NCBI GenBank assembly: GCA_964565415.1
Contig: CAZMEX010000056.1
Coordinates: 1 to 23,166 of the forward strand
Direction: 5' to 3'
DNA length: 23,166 nucleotides
Origin: JAIOSM01 sp964565415
Lineage (GTDB): Bacteria; Desulfobacterota; Desulfobacteria; Desulfobacterales; Desulfobacteraceae
Shown here piece after piece: positions 8,598 to 15,782 of the stretch (positions are counted from its first letter, which is position 1; each line of letters opens with the position of its first letter). The position numbers and the translations under genes were made by a program. The notes beneath the pieces are model-generated. The model made no database searches. It was not told the DNA's origin and worked only from the letters and a program-made list of their open reading frames with translations.

Positions 8598-9812
8598 TCA
8601 CTGCTGGGGAATCTCATTTATTGAAGTTTCATCTTGGTGTACAAGCAAAGCATCACTGACAGCGGAAAGGCTTGAATTCCTTAATATTTTGCATTCTTTG
8701 TTATACAACTTGCAGAGTCTTTTCACCTTCAGACAGGCATTGTGGCTGTTGCAGTTTACAGGACAGATTACTACATCACACCGTTTTACTTTTGCCTCAA
8801 AATTTGTATTTGTATTTTTCATGAACCCGTCATGATAGTAAAATTCGCCCCCGGCATTTTCAACAATATCTTTGTAAAACGGTTGTAGTTTTATAATACC
8901 CCCAACCATAAAGACTTTTTTTGCGCACAGCTGATATTGTGGGCAAGTGTTCTGGCTGTTGCAGGAGACGTTGTCAGGACAATTTGTTGTGTTGCAGCAT
9001 TTGTATCCATTGACTAAAGAGTGGAATTGGTCTTTTAATAATTTATTTTCATTGTCAGCACTGAAATAATCAATCTGCAGAGCTTTTTTTTCTCGTTCCA
9101 GAACTCTTATTTTTTGCTGTTTTGTTTTAAGATGCTGTTCAATAGCTGCAATATGATGTTCTAACTTTTGGATTGTATTATCCCGTTTTTTCACAGGATT
9201 AAGCATATCTTCAAGTTCTCGAACCCTTTTTTTTATTTTTTGATTATCAGTTTCAAGACCTGCCATTTTTTTTGTATCTGATTTGATTGTCTTAAACATT
9301 GCTTTAAGGTTTTCATTTTTACCATCAATGTTTCTCTTTTCCCTTGCAAGTTTTTCATTGACTTGCAAAAGTTTTTCCCGAATTTGAAAAATTTCAGTCA
9401 TGTTGGCATGGGCCTGCATATGAACTTCGCCATAAACATTGTTTAGAGTTTCAATGCTGGTTTTTTCGTAGGAGACAATAGCATAAAACATTGAACCAGC
9501 ACTACCTGTTTCAAAATACTCTCTCCACAAGGAGATGATTTTTTTATCTGTCAGACCAGCAACTTTAAGCATATATTTACGGGATTTGCTGCGGATAAAA
9601 TTGTTCACCTTTCTTGATACAGCGTTCTCGTCAGAGAGTTCTGCCATGATTTGCTGATGATATTCATAGGGTTTCATTGCTTTTACATTGTAGCCACATT
9701 TTTTTAAAATGCTTTTATGCTTTTCCACGGAAAGTATAGCACCTGCTATAGTACATTTATAATGGGACTCAACTTCCCATATATTCATGAATTTGGATAA
9801 AATATCTGACAT
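8598..9812 (-). CDS. DUF2325 domain protein with coiled coil and Cys cluster
   Basis: 404 residues, predicted cytoplasmic. The N-terminal part (about 1-140) resembles the usual leader of proteobacterial DUF2325 proteins: KCTIAGAILS, then LWREYFETGSAGSMFYAI, then YGEVHMQAHAN with conserved histidines. A charged coiled coil follows (about 145-270). Next is a patch of six cysteines in about 26 residues (KCCNTTNC...SC...TC...LC). The DUF2325 domain (VFMVGGIIKLQPFYKDIV...GGEFYYHDG...CDVVICPVNCNSHNACLKVK) closes the protein. DUF2325 function is unknown. Two DtxR-like operators flank its promoter and the repressor gene is directly upstream, so it is probably iron-regulated. A metal-binding, redox or storage role is possible but not shown. 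Confidence 0.85.
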   Translation of the reverse strand: MSDILSKFMNIWEVESHYKCTIAGAILSVEKHKSILKKCGYNVKAMKPYEYHQQIMAELSDENAVSRKVNNFIRSKSRKYMLKVAGLTDKKIISLWREYFETGSAGSMFYAIVSYEKTSIETLNNVYGEVHMQAHANMTEIFQIREKLLQVNEKLAREKRNIDGKNENLKAMFKTIKSDTKKMAGLETDNQKIKKRVRELEDMLNPVKKRDNTIQKLEHHIAAIEQHLKTKQQKIRVLEREKKALQIDYFSADNENKLLKDQFHSLVNGYKCCNTTNCPDNVSCNSQNTCPQYQLCAKKVFMVGGIIKLQPFYKDIVENAGGEFYYHDGFMKNTNTNFEAKVKRCDVVICPVNCNSHNACLKVKRLCKLYNKECKILRNSSLSAVSDALLVHQDETSINEIPQQ

Positions 9813-9830
9813 TATTCATTCTCCTGTATA

Positions 9831-9850
9831 GAGTTTGGTAAAGCTAACTT
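9831..9850. promoter_or_regulatory. DtxR-like operator, promoter-proximal site of the DUF2325 gene
   Basis: GAGTTTGG...CTAACTT is an imperfect palindrome that matches the feo operator at 15 of 20 positions. It lies just downstream of the predicted -10 of the DUF2325 promoter, about where transcription would start, a typical repressor position. Confidence 0.6.
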
Positions 9851-9858
9851 TATGCAGG

Positions 9859-9887
9859 AGCATAGATAAATTATTTATGGATGTCAA
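9859..9887 (-). promoter_or_regulatory. Candidate sigma70 promoter for the DUF2325 gene
   Basis: Minus-strand TTGACA (9882-9887) is followed after 17 bases by TATGCT (9859-9864). It sits 47 bases before the ATG and is bracketed by the two DtxR-like operators. Confidence 0.55.
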
Positions 9888-9891
9888 GGAA

Positions 9892-9911
9892 AAGTTAGGG
9901 AGAGCTTACTT
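9892..9911. promoter_or_regulatory. DtxR-like operator, distal site of the DUF2325 gene
   Basis: AAGTTAGG...CTTACTT matches the feo operator at 15 of 20 positions. It directly abuts the -35 of the DUF2325 promoter and lies between that promoter and the stop codon of the DtxR-family gene. It is centred 61 bases from the proximal site, close to six helical turns. Confidence 0.6.
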
Positions 9912-9912
9912 T

Positions 9913-10335
9913 TTATTTTTTAATTACAGGTTCAATGTCACAGTGGGGACAAGTATCAATTTTGTGTAAAAAATCTTTAAACTTTCTAAAAGTCTGTTTA
10001 TCCATGGCGTGTTCCATCTGGCAGGCTGTTCGATCAGCAGTATTCTCATCCACCTTTAATACTCTGAAAAAGAAATCTTTTAAGAAGATATGACGGCGTT
10101 CTACTTTCCGGGCAATATTCTTACCTTCTCTGGTTAAGGTGACATACCCGTAAGGCTCATAGTTGACAAGCTTTTTTTTGGCAAGTTTTTTTAGCATGCC
10201 TGTGACCGAACCGCGTTTAATATCAAGCTTTTCTGCAATGTCTTTTGATCGGGCAACACTCTTTTCAACCTGTAGCGCAAGTATGGTCTCAAGATAATCT
10301 TCAAGACTTTCTGAAAGTTGATTTTTCTTTTCCAT
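9913..10335 (-). CDS. DtxR/MntR-family metal-dependent transcriptional repressor
   Basis: 140 residues from the chosen ATG at 10335, which has GGAGG 5 bases upstream; an upstream in-frame ATG at 10380 lacks a ribosome site. The N-terminal winged helix shows SESLEDYLETILAL, then SKDIAEKLDIKRGSVTGMLKKLAKKKLV and the wing YGYVTLTREG. The metal-binding and dimerisation part has RRHIFLKDFFFRVLKVDE and CQMEHAMD, with the Cys/Glu/His metal ligands expected in the family, and ends HKIDTCPHCDIEP. There is no SH3-like third domain, so it is the short MntR-like form. Divergence from feoAB and the three shared operator copies suggest that it senses Fe(II), but Mn(II) cannot be excluded. Confidence 0.9.
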   Translation of the reverse strand: MEKKNQLSESLEDYLETILALQVEKSVARSKDIAEKLDIKRGSVTGMLKKLAKKKLVNYEPYGYVTLTREGKNIARKVERRHIFLKDFFFRVLKVDENTADRTACQMEHAMDKQTFRKFKDFLHKIDTCPHCDIEPVIKK

Positions 10336-10365
10336 TATATCCTCCAATATTGGCAACTTGATATG

Positions 10366-10393
10366 TTTATACTTAAACAATCTTGTAAGTCAA
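10366..10393 (-). promoter_or_regulatory. Candidate promoter of the DtxR-family repressor gene
   Basis: Minus-strand TTGACT (10388-10393) and TATAAA (10366-10371) are separated by 16 bases, about 30 bases before the chosen start codon. The -10 lies inside a short inverted repeat (GTTTA/TAAAC). No clear copy of the 20-bp iron box is present here. Confidence 0.5.
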
Positions 10394-10426
10394 CCAATTA
10401 TTTTTTCACTAAGGCTTATTTTTTTC

Positions 10427-10455
10427 TTGACAACAATAAAAGTTAGGTATAAATA
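10427..10455 (+). promoter_or_regulatory. Candidate sigma70 promoter of feoAB
   Basis: TTGACA (10427-10432) is followed after 17 bases by TAAATA (10450-10455); TATAAA at 10448 is an alternative -10 with 15-base spacing. The -10 lies inside the DtxR-like operator. Confidence 0.6.
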
Positions 10456-10459
10456 ACTT
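10440..10459. promoter_or_regulatory. DtxR-like operator overlapping the feoAB promoter
   Basis: AAGTTA and TAACTT form perfect 6-base arms around GGTATAAA; 16 of 20 positions are symmetric. The inner GTTAGGTAT half resembles TTAGG-type half-sites of DtxR/IdeR regulators. It covers the -10 element, as expected for metal-dependent repression of ferrous iron uptake. Two related copies lie at 9831-9850 and 9892-9911. Confidence 0.7.
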
Positions 10460-10513
10460 ATTAAGAGGTAAAATTATTTAATCTAATGTAATCGAATTGA
10501 AAAAAGGGGGGGT

Positions 10514-10744
10514 ATGGAAACAATAAATTTAAGGCAAATGCAGGTGGATCAAGCCGGGATAATCGCATCGGTAAAGGCTGCAGGTGAGATGGGAAGGCGT
10601 ATAAGAGATATGGGACTTGTGCCGGGAAAAGAGATCAGGGTGCAGGGCAAAGCTCCTCTTTTTGACCCGGTTGCCTTAAGAATTATGGGATTTACTTTAA
10701 CGCTTCGTAATAATGAGGCAGACTATATAGATGTAGAGGTGTAA
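10514..10744 (+). CDS. feoA: Ferrous iron transport protein A
   Basis: 76 residues, a single FeoA (SH3-like) domain: AAGEMGRRIRDMGLVPGKEIRVQGKAPLFDPVALRIMGFTLTLR includes the conserved RxxDMGLVPG and the DPV...G..L.LR segment. It is a small cytoplasmic partner thought to modulate FeoB. The ribosome site is a run of seven G residues ending 2 bases before the ATG, an unusual form. feoB begins 1 base after its stop, so the two are translationally linked. Confidence 0.93.
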   Translation: METINLRQMQVDQAGIIASVKAAGEMGRRIRDMGLVPGKEIRVQGKAPLFDPVALRIMGFTLTLRNNEADYIDVEV

Positions 10745-10745
10745 T

Positions 10746-12950
10746 ATGAGTACAGCAATTGTATTGGCAGGTAATCCAAATTCCGGGAAAACAACTCTTT
10801 TTAATGAACTAACAGGTGCCCGACAGCATGTTGGCAACTATCCCGGAGTAACCGTTGAGAAAAAACAAGGTACATGCAGTGATGATGCAGGCAAATTTAA
10901 TGTTGTAGATCTCCCAGGCACCTATTCTTTAACAGCATATTCCATGGAAGAAATCGTTGCAAGGGATTACCTTGTGAATGAAAAACCTTCCATGATTGTT
11001 GATATTGTTGATGCATCCAATCTTGAGAGAAACCTCTACCTTGCTGTTCAGTTCATGGAAATGGGTGCACCTGTAACCATTGCATTGAACATGATGGACG
11101 TGGCAAAAAAAAGAGGGCTTAAAATTGACCACGAAAAATTGTCAAAATTATTAAATGTTCCAATTGTTCCGATTATTGCAAGGAGCGGTAAAGGAAGGCA
11201 GGAACTCTTAAAAGCTGTTGCTTCAAATGTTAATAGTGAGGTTAAACCTTTGAAAATCTCCTATGGTGTTGATATAGATTCTGCCCTTGATAAAATGGAA
11301 GAGATAATAAATTCTTCTGAATTTTTAATAGAAAAATATCTGGCAAGATGGACTGCCATAAAATATCTGGAGAACGACAGCCAGATTATTGAGCTTGGTA
11401 ACAAGGAAGACCAAAGAGTTGATATACAGCTGAAAGCAATTGTTAACAGGGCAAAAAAACGTCTTGCCTCAACCCTTGACACACACCCAGAAGGTATGAT
11501 TGCAGACCAGCGTTATGGCTATATCCATTCAGTCTTACAACAGGGGATTATTAAACATAGTCACGATGAAAACAGACAACAATTGTCTGATAAAATTGAC
11601 AAGATTGTGACAAACAGGCTTCTTGGACCTATTATCATGATAGCTATTATTATGGGGCTGTACAAATTTACCTTTTCTTACAGTGAGATGCCCGTGGGAT
11701 GGTTTGAAAGTTTTTTTGGCTGGCTTTCCAATGTTGCAGATGGGGCATTGCCTGAAGGGCTTTTAAAATCCCTTATTGTTTCCGGGATAATCGATGGAGT
11801 TGGCGGTGTATTGGGATTTGTCCCTTTAATTCTGTTTATGTTTTTTGGTATTTCTCTGCTTGAGGATTCAGGATATCTTGCAAGGATGTCTTTTATGCTT
11901 GACAGAGTTTTTAGAATGTTTGGGCTCCACGGCAGCTCTGTTATGGCATTTATTGTTTCGGGAGGGATTGCTGGCGGTTGTGCAGTACCAGGCGTTATGG
12001 CGGCAAGGACATTAAAATCTCCTAAAGAAAGACTTGCAACACTTTTAACTGTTCCGTTTATGAACTGTGGTGCTAAACTTCCGGTTTTCGCCCTTCTTGT
12101 GGCTGCGTTTTTTTCTGAAAACAAAGCAGTTATGATGCTTGTTATTACTTTAATTGCCTGGGTTGGTGCTTTAATAGTTGCAAGGGTGTTGCGATCCACA
12201 GTTATTAAAGGCGAGGCTACGCCATTTGTCATGGAACTTCCGCCCTACAGACTTCCAACCTTAAAAGGTATTTTGATTCATACCTGGGAAAGAACATGGC
12301 AGTATATTAAAAAAGCAGGTACGGTTATTCTTGGTGTATCAATTGTTATCTGGGCAATGATGACATTTCCCGGGCTTGATGAGAATCAAACCAGAATATT
12401 TGTAGATCAGAGAGCAGCCATAACAGGCAAAGTATCACTTCGAATATTAAGTGACATCCAAACCATGGAGAACGATCAGCTGTCTGACCAGGCAAAAGCA
12501 GTAAAAGAGGACCTGTTACAGATTGATCTGGATGAAGCAAAAGCAGGGTTGAAAAATTCTATTGCAGGTCGTATCGGGACTTCCCTTGAAGGCATAACAA
12601 AATTTGCAGGCTTTGACTGGAGGACAAACATAGCTCTTGTTGGCGGGTTTGCTGCAAAGGAAGTGGTTGTATCAACCCTTGGTACTGCATACTCCCTTGG
12701 TGAAGTTGATCCTGACGAGACAAGCTCCCTTGCTGAAAGGCTTAAAACTGCCGATGGCTGGGGTCCTTTGACTGCATTCAGCCTGATTCTGTTCACAATT
12801 TTTTATGCACCCTGTTTTGTGACTGTGGTTTGTATTGCAAGGGAAGCAGGCTCATGGAAATGGGCAGGGTTTTCTGTTGTATTTAATACTGTCTTAGCTT
12901 TTGGTTTATCTGTTGCCTGTTATCAAATTGGTTCCATAATCATGCATTAA
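10746..12950 (+). CDS. feoB: Ferrous iron transporter B
   Basis: 734 residues. The N-terminal G domain has the P-loop GNPNSGKT (residues 9-16), the switch region GNYPGVTVE, G3 DLPGTYSL, G4 NMMD and a G5-like ARSGKG. A GDP-dissociation-inhibitor-like helical region follows to about residue 270. The membrane part contains both Gate motifs: SGGIAGGCAVPGVMAARTL with a following PFMNCGAKLPVF, and GGFAAKEVVVSTLG. Length and order are normal. It carries Fe(II) into the cytoplasm, powered or gated by nucleotide hydrolysis. Expression is probably repressed by the divergent DtxR-family protein when iron is sufficient. Confidence 0.96.
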   Translation: MSTAIVLAGNPNSGKTTLFNELTGARQHVGNYPGVTVEKKQGTCSDDAGKFNVVDLPGTYSLTAYSMEEIVARDYLVNEKPSMIVDIVDASNLERNLYLAVQFMEMGAPVTIALNMMDVAKKRGLKIDHEKLSKLLNVPIVPIIARSGKGRQELLKAVASNVNSEVKPLKISYGVDIDSALDKMEEIINSSEFLIEKYLARWTAIKYLENDSQIIELGNKEDQRVDIQLKAIVNRAKKRLASTLDTHPEGMIADQRYGYIHSVLQQGIIKHSHDENRQQLSDKIDKIVTNRLLGPIIMIAIIMGLYKFTFSYSEMPVGWFESFFGWLSNVADGALPEGLLKSLIVSGIIDGVGGVLGFVPLILFMFFGISLLEDSGYLARMSFMLDRVFRMFGLHGSSVMAFIVSGGIAGGCAVPGVMAARTLKSPKERLATLLTVPFMNCGAKLPVFALLVAAFFSENKAVMMLVITLIAWVGALIVARVLRSTVIKGEATPFVMELPPYRLPTLKGILIHTWERTWQYIKKAGTVILGVSIVIWAMMTFPGLDENQTRIFVDQRAAITGKVSLRILSDIQTMENDQLSDQAKAVKEDLLQIDLDEAKAGLKNSIAGRIGTSLEGITKFAGFDWRTNIALVGGFAAKEVVVSTLGTAYSLGEVDPDETSSLAERLKTADGWGPLTAFSLILFTIFYAPCFVTVVCIAREAGSWKWAGFSVVFNTVLAFGLSVACYQIGSIIMH

Positions 12951-12966
12951 TAAAGGAGAGTAAACT

Positions 12967-13125
12967 ATGGATTTAATTATTGTCGGCATTATAGTAGCTG
13001 TAGCTGTAGCTTTCAGTGTGAGAAGTTTTATAAAAATCTATAAAGGTGAGGGCGATTGCAGCTGCTCACCAGGCTGCTCATGTTCTTCAAGTCGATTAAA
13101 ATGTCATAAAGATTGTGGGACTTAA
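12967..13125 (+). CDS. FeoB-associated Cys-rich small membrane protein
   Basis: 52 residues. A single N-terminal transmembrane helix (DLIIVGIIVAVAVAFSVRSF) and a basic stretch are followed by a Cys-rich tail (CSCSPGCSCSSS...CHKDCG) with six cysteines. This is the layout of the FeoB-associated Cys-rich membrane protein family, encoded after feoB in many anaerobes, perhaps handling Fe(II) at the cytoplasmic exit. AAGGAG lies 7 bases before the ATG and the gene starts 16 bases after the feoB stop, so it belongs to the feo operon. Confidence 0.85.
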   Translation: MDLIIVGIIVAVAVAFSVRSFIKIYKGEGDCSCSPGCSCSSSRLKCHKDCGT

Positions 13126-13168
13126 GTTTTACTGATCGGGATATTACTGCTATTGTTAATTTAAAAGA

Positions 13169-13191
13169 TAAACAAAAAGTTTTTTTGTTTA
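13169..13191. terminator. Possible bidirectional AT-only hairpin between converging genes
   Basis: TAAACAAAAA and TTTTTGTTTA can pair around a 3-base loop, with a T-run in the right arm. It is the only structure in the 80-base gap between the feo operon and the convergent ATC-hydrolase-family gene. The lack of GC pairs makes it weak. Confidence 0.3.
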
Positions 13192-13203
13192 ATAAGACTT
13201 TAT

Positions 13204-13905
13204 TTAAATCTCTTCAAAATTTGTATCCTTATACTTGATGATATCTGCAATGTACTCATTGGAAAAGAATAGAGTAAAGTCTTGCATGGCTTTTTCCATG
13301 ATTTGATCTGCTCTGTCGCCAAGTTTCTGTTTGATTTGTTCACCCATGGTTTTGTAGAGGTGACCAGCATGGTAATCCCAGGGCATAATAGCTTGGGCGC
13401 CAGGTTTAATTTTCTTTTTATAGATAAGTCCTGGAATTTTTAATAATGAAAGCCTGGCATCTTTAAAAACAAAATCACACATATTACTGCCATTGGTCTG
13501 GGTTGAGTATATCTCTATTTTTAGGTCAGGGTTAAATCCTTTGACAAGAGCTCTATCAATTTCTTGGCAAAAATATTTTCCATATTCTAAAAGGTCACTC
13601 TCTTTCCACGCTTCATTCCAGGGGCATTTAAAGATATTTATTCTTGCATGGGGGCTCTTTTCTATAAATTTAAATTTCATGCTGTTTTTTGGAACTTTCC
13701 ACTCTGAATAAGCAAGATAGTTATCCATGGTTAAAGCATGTCTGTTTTTCAAAGCACGCTTAGCCATTCTTTTTCCCCGTTGTAATCCATATTTTTTTAC
13801 TGCTGCTCTTATAAGAGCTGCACCTTTTTCTTTACCAATTTCCTTAATTACAGCTCTGGAAATCAGAGAAAAGAGTATGGCATGATGATGTGCTGTAAGT
13901 TGCAT
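13204..13905 (-). CDS. L-2-amino-thiazoline-4-carboxylic acid hydrolase family protein
   Basis: About 233 residues. The C-terminal half matches the ATC-hydrolase family pattern: PWNEAWKESDLLEYGKYFCQEIDRALVKGFNPDL, then G-N-x-C-DF (NGSNMCDFVF). The N-terminal half is a helical region with repeated basic motifs (GAALIRAAVKKYGLQRGKRMAKRA). No signal peptide. The start at ATG 13905 is preferred because AAGGA lies 10 bases upstream; a TTG at 13923 extends the frame by 6 codons. It is divergent from the ModE-like gene across a ModE-type palindrome, so it may belong to a Mo/W regulon. The named reaction (cysteine formation from a thiazoline) is known for a few members only and may not apply. Confidence 0.75.
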   Translation of the reverse strand: MQLTAHHHAILFSLISRAVIKEIGKEKGAALIRAAVKKYGLQRGKRMAKRALKNRHALTMDNYLAYSEWKVPKNSMKFKFIEKSPHARINIFKCPWNEAWKESDLLEYGKYFCQEIDRALVKGFNPDLKIEIYSTQTNGSNMCDFVFKDARLSLLKIPGLIYKKKIKPGAQAIMPWDYHAGHLYKTMGEQIKQKLGDRADQIMEKAMQDFTLFFSNEYIADIIKYKDTNFEEI

Positions 13906-13971
13906 AATATATATGTCCTTCAAGCCTGCCCATGATTTTTGAAATTATTTTTTCCTAAATTTTATCAATAC

Positions 13972-14015
13972 TTTTTCTTGACCTTATGTTAAGAGTGACA
14001 TAAGGTCAAGAAAAA
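13972..14015. promoter_or_regulatory. Second ModE-type palindrome, between divergent genes
   Basis: 18-base perfect arms (13972-13989 and 13998-14015) surround an 8-base spacer. The half-sites TTGACCTTATGT (13978) and ACATAAGGTCAA (13998-14009) are identical, with identical spacing, to those upstream of fmdE. It ends 23 bases before the preferred start of the ModE-like regulator (14039) and lies 66 bases from the ATC-hydrolase-family start. It could serve both genes, including autoregulation. Confidence 0.75.
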
Positions 14016-14038
14016 AATAATGAAAAAGGCAGATGTTT

Positions 14039-14356
14039 ATGAAGTTAAGATCAAGCCAGATACTTTTAAATGATAATCAGGGTATTATCATGGGTAACGG
14101 GAGGCTGAAAATTCTTGAGTCCGTTGACCGGACAGGCTCAATAAATAAAACATCAAAGGAGATGAAGATGTCTTATAAGGCTGTCTGGAGTAAAATTAAA
14201 TCCACGGAGAAAAATTTTGGGAAGCCTGTTGTGCTTTCCGATAAAAAAACCGGTACAAGCCTGACAAAAGAGGGGAGAAACCTGCTTGAAAAATATAGAG
14301 AGTTGAAGAAAAGATGCCTTAAGGCAGATGACACCATATTTGGTGATATTTTTTAA
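14039..14356 (+). CDS. ModE-type N-terminal winged-helix transcriptional regulator
   Basis: 105 residues from ATG 14039; AAAGG is 9 bases upstream, while the alternative ATG at 14033 is only 3 bases from it. It is a single LysR-like winged helix of the ModE N-terminal type: GNGRLKILESVDRTGSINKTSKEMKMSYKAVWSKIKSTEKNFGKPVV, then TSLTKEGRNLLEKYRELK. There is no C-terminal molbindin/TOBE domain, so it cannot sense molybdate in the way E. coli ModE does. The palindrome next to its start and the copy upstream of fmdE are its likely targets. Its stop overlaps the stop of the convergent sigma54 activator gene. Confidence 0.85.
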   Translation: MKLRSSQILLNDNQGIIMGNGRLKILESVDRTGSINKTSKEMKMSYKAVWSKIKSTEKNFGKPVVLSDKKTGTSLTKEGRNLLEKYRELKKRCLKADDTIFGDIF

Positions 14357-15759
14357 GGAATTATAGTTTTTTTTAGATTGATATTGTACTTTTTTATTCT
14401 GTTCCAGACTGTAACACGATTTACTCCAAGGATGCGAGCAGCTTTGGACTGGTTTCCATTACTTTTACGAAGCGCTGCAATAAGTTCATCTTTTTGAGAA
14501 AATGTTTCATTGGTTGATTGGGGCAGAGTGTATATGTCTGGATTTTTATTTTTTAAAGGCTCCATGCCAAACTTTTGAGGAAGATGCTTTAACTGAATCA
14601 ATCCCTGTTCAGCAATTACAAATGCATACTCTAACGTACCTTTTAATTCTCTGATATTCCCAGGCCACGAGTATTTCATAAATAATTCCATTGTTTCAGA
14701 AGAGAGACCAGTAATATTTTTTTCAGTTTTTGCCATGAGACGTTGTATAAAGGTATTGACAAGGACAGGGATATCTTCAAGTCTCTCCCTTAATGGCGGC
14801 AGAAAAATGGGAATGATATTTATTCTAAAGAAAAGATCCTCCCTGAATTTATTTTGTGCAACCAGCTCTTCAAGATTTTTATTTGTAGCAGTGATGATTC
14901 GTGCATTTGATTTGATGGGTATTTGTTCTCCAACCCGCTCAAATTCTTTACTGTCAAGTATTCTGAGCAGTTTTACCTGGATAGCAAGTGGAATATCTCC
15001 AATTTCATCTAAAAAAATATTTCCATCCTTGGCAGCTTCAAACCGTCCTACCCTCTGCTGATAGGCACCTGTAAAAGAACCTTTTGCATGACCAAACAAC
15101 TCACTTTCAAGGAGAGATTCATTTAATGCTGCACAATTAAATGGAACATATGCCTTGTTTTTTCTTGTGCCGGATTGATGGATAGCGTTGGCAACCAGCT
15201 CTTTTCCAGTACCACTTTCGCCATAAATAATCACAGGAGCATCGCTTGCCCCCACCTTGAGGATAATGTCAAACACTTGCTGCATTACAGGAGATGTTCC
15301 TATAATACCAAAAAAACCAGCTTCTGCATCAATTTGTCTGGAAAGTTGAGCCACTTTTCTATCAAGGCGATGCAATTCTGAAATATCAATAAAAGTTTCC
15401 ACAGCACCAAGAGAGTTCCCAAATGCATCCCGCAATACAGTTGCATTTTTCAAGGCGGGTATATAAGTGCCGTCCTTTTTCTTAAAGCTGCACTGGCATT
15501 GCTTGATGCCAGGATGCCCAGGATCAAACAAGGCACACCAGTGGCTATGTTTTTCTTCACTTTTTATTGCAAGTTCGCAGGCATCACAATCAAGCATTGT
15601 ACAAGGTTTGCCAATAATATCTTTGGGAGAGTATCCAGTTATAAGTTCAAAGGATTGATTGATCATTACAATGGTACCATCTGAAGCAACCACTATTAAC
15701 CCTTCATGCATGGTATTGATTATGTTGTTCCAGTATTTATGAATATTTTTTCCAAGCAT
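14353..15759 (-). CDS. Sigma54-dependent activator with PAS sensor (PAS-AAA+-Fis)
   Basis: 468 residues from ATG 15759 (GGGA 11 bases upstream). An upstream ATG at 15801 has no ribosome site and lies inside an 18-bp palindrome, so it is less likely. The N-terminal PAS domain (NTMHEGLIVVASDGTIVMINQSF...GYSPKDIIG) carries an unusual insertion with seven cysteines and a histidine (CTMLDCDAC...HWC...CQC). The AAA+ domain has Walker A GESGTGKE, the sigma54-contact loop GSFTGA (a common variant of GAFTGA), Walker B GNIFLDEIGD and the arginine-rich REDLFFRINI segment. A Fis-type helix-turn-helix (NGNQSKAARILGVNRVTVWNRIKKY) ends it. It probably binds the adjacent repeat array and activates the divergent operon. 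The Cys-rich PAS could sense redox state, a metal or a sulfur species. Confidence 0.92.
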   Translation of the reverse strand: MLGKNIHKYWNNIINTMHEGLIVVASDGTIVMINQSFELITGYSPKDIIGKPCTMLDCDACELAIKSEEKHSHWCALFDPGHPGIKQCQCSFKKKDGTYIPALKNATVLRDAFGNSLGAVETFIDISELHRLDRKVAQLSRQIDAEAGFFGIIGTSPVMQQVFDIILKVGASDAPVIIYGESGTGKELVANAIHQSGTRKNKAYVPFNCAALNESLLESELFGHAKGSFTGAYQQRVGRFEAAKDGNIFLDEIGDIPLAIQVKLLRILDSKEFERVGEQIPIKSNARIITATNKNLEELVAQNKFREDLFFRINIIPIFLPPLRERLEDIPVLVNTFIQRLMAKTEKNITGLSSETMELFMKYSWPGNIRELKGTLEYAFVIAEQGLIQLKHLPQKFGMEPLKNKNPDIYTLPQSTNETFSQKDELIAALRKSNGNQSKAARILGVNRVTVWNRIKKYNINLKKTIIP

Positions 15760-15782
15760 GTATATTAATATCCCAATGTATT

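Noticed and set aside
14020..14073. 17-codon ORF (MKKADVYEVKIKPDTFK) overlapping the start of the ModE-like gene in another frame
   Set aside because: No good ribosome site, too short to judge, and the ModE-like frame aligns with the family from its own ATG without needing a frameshift.
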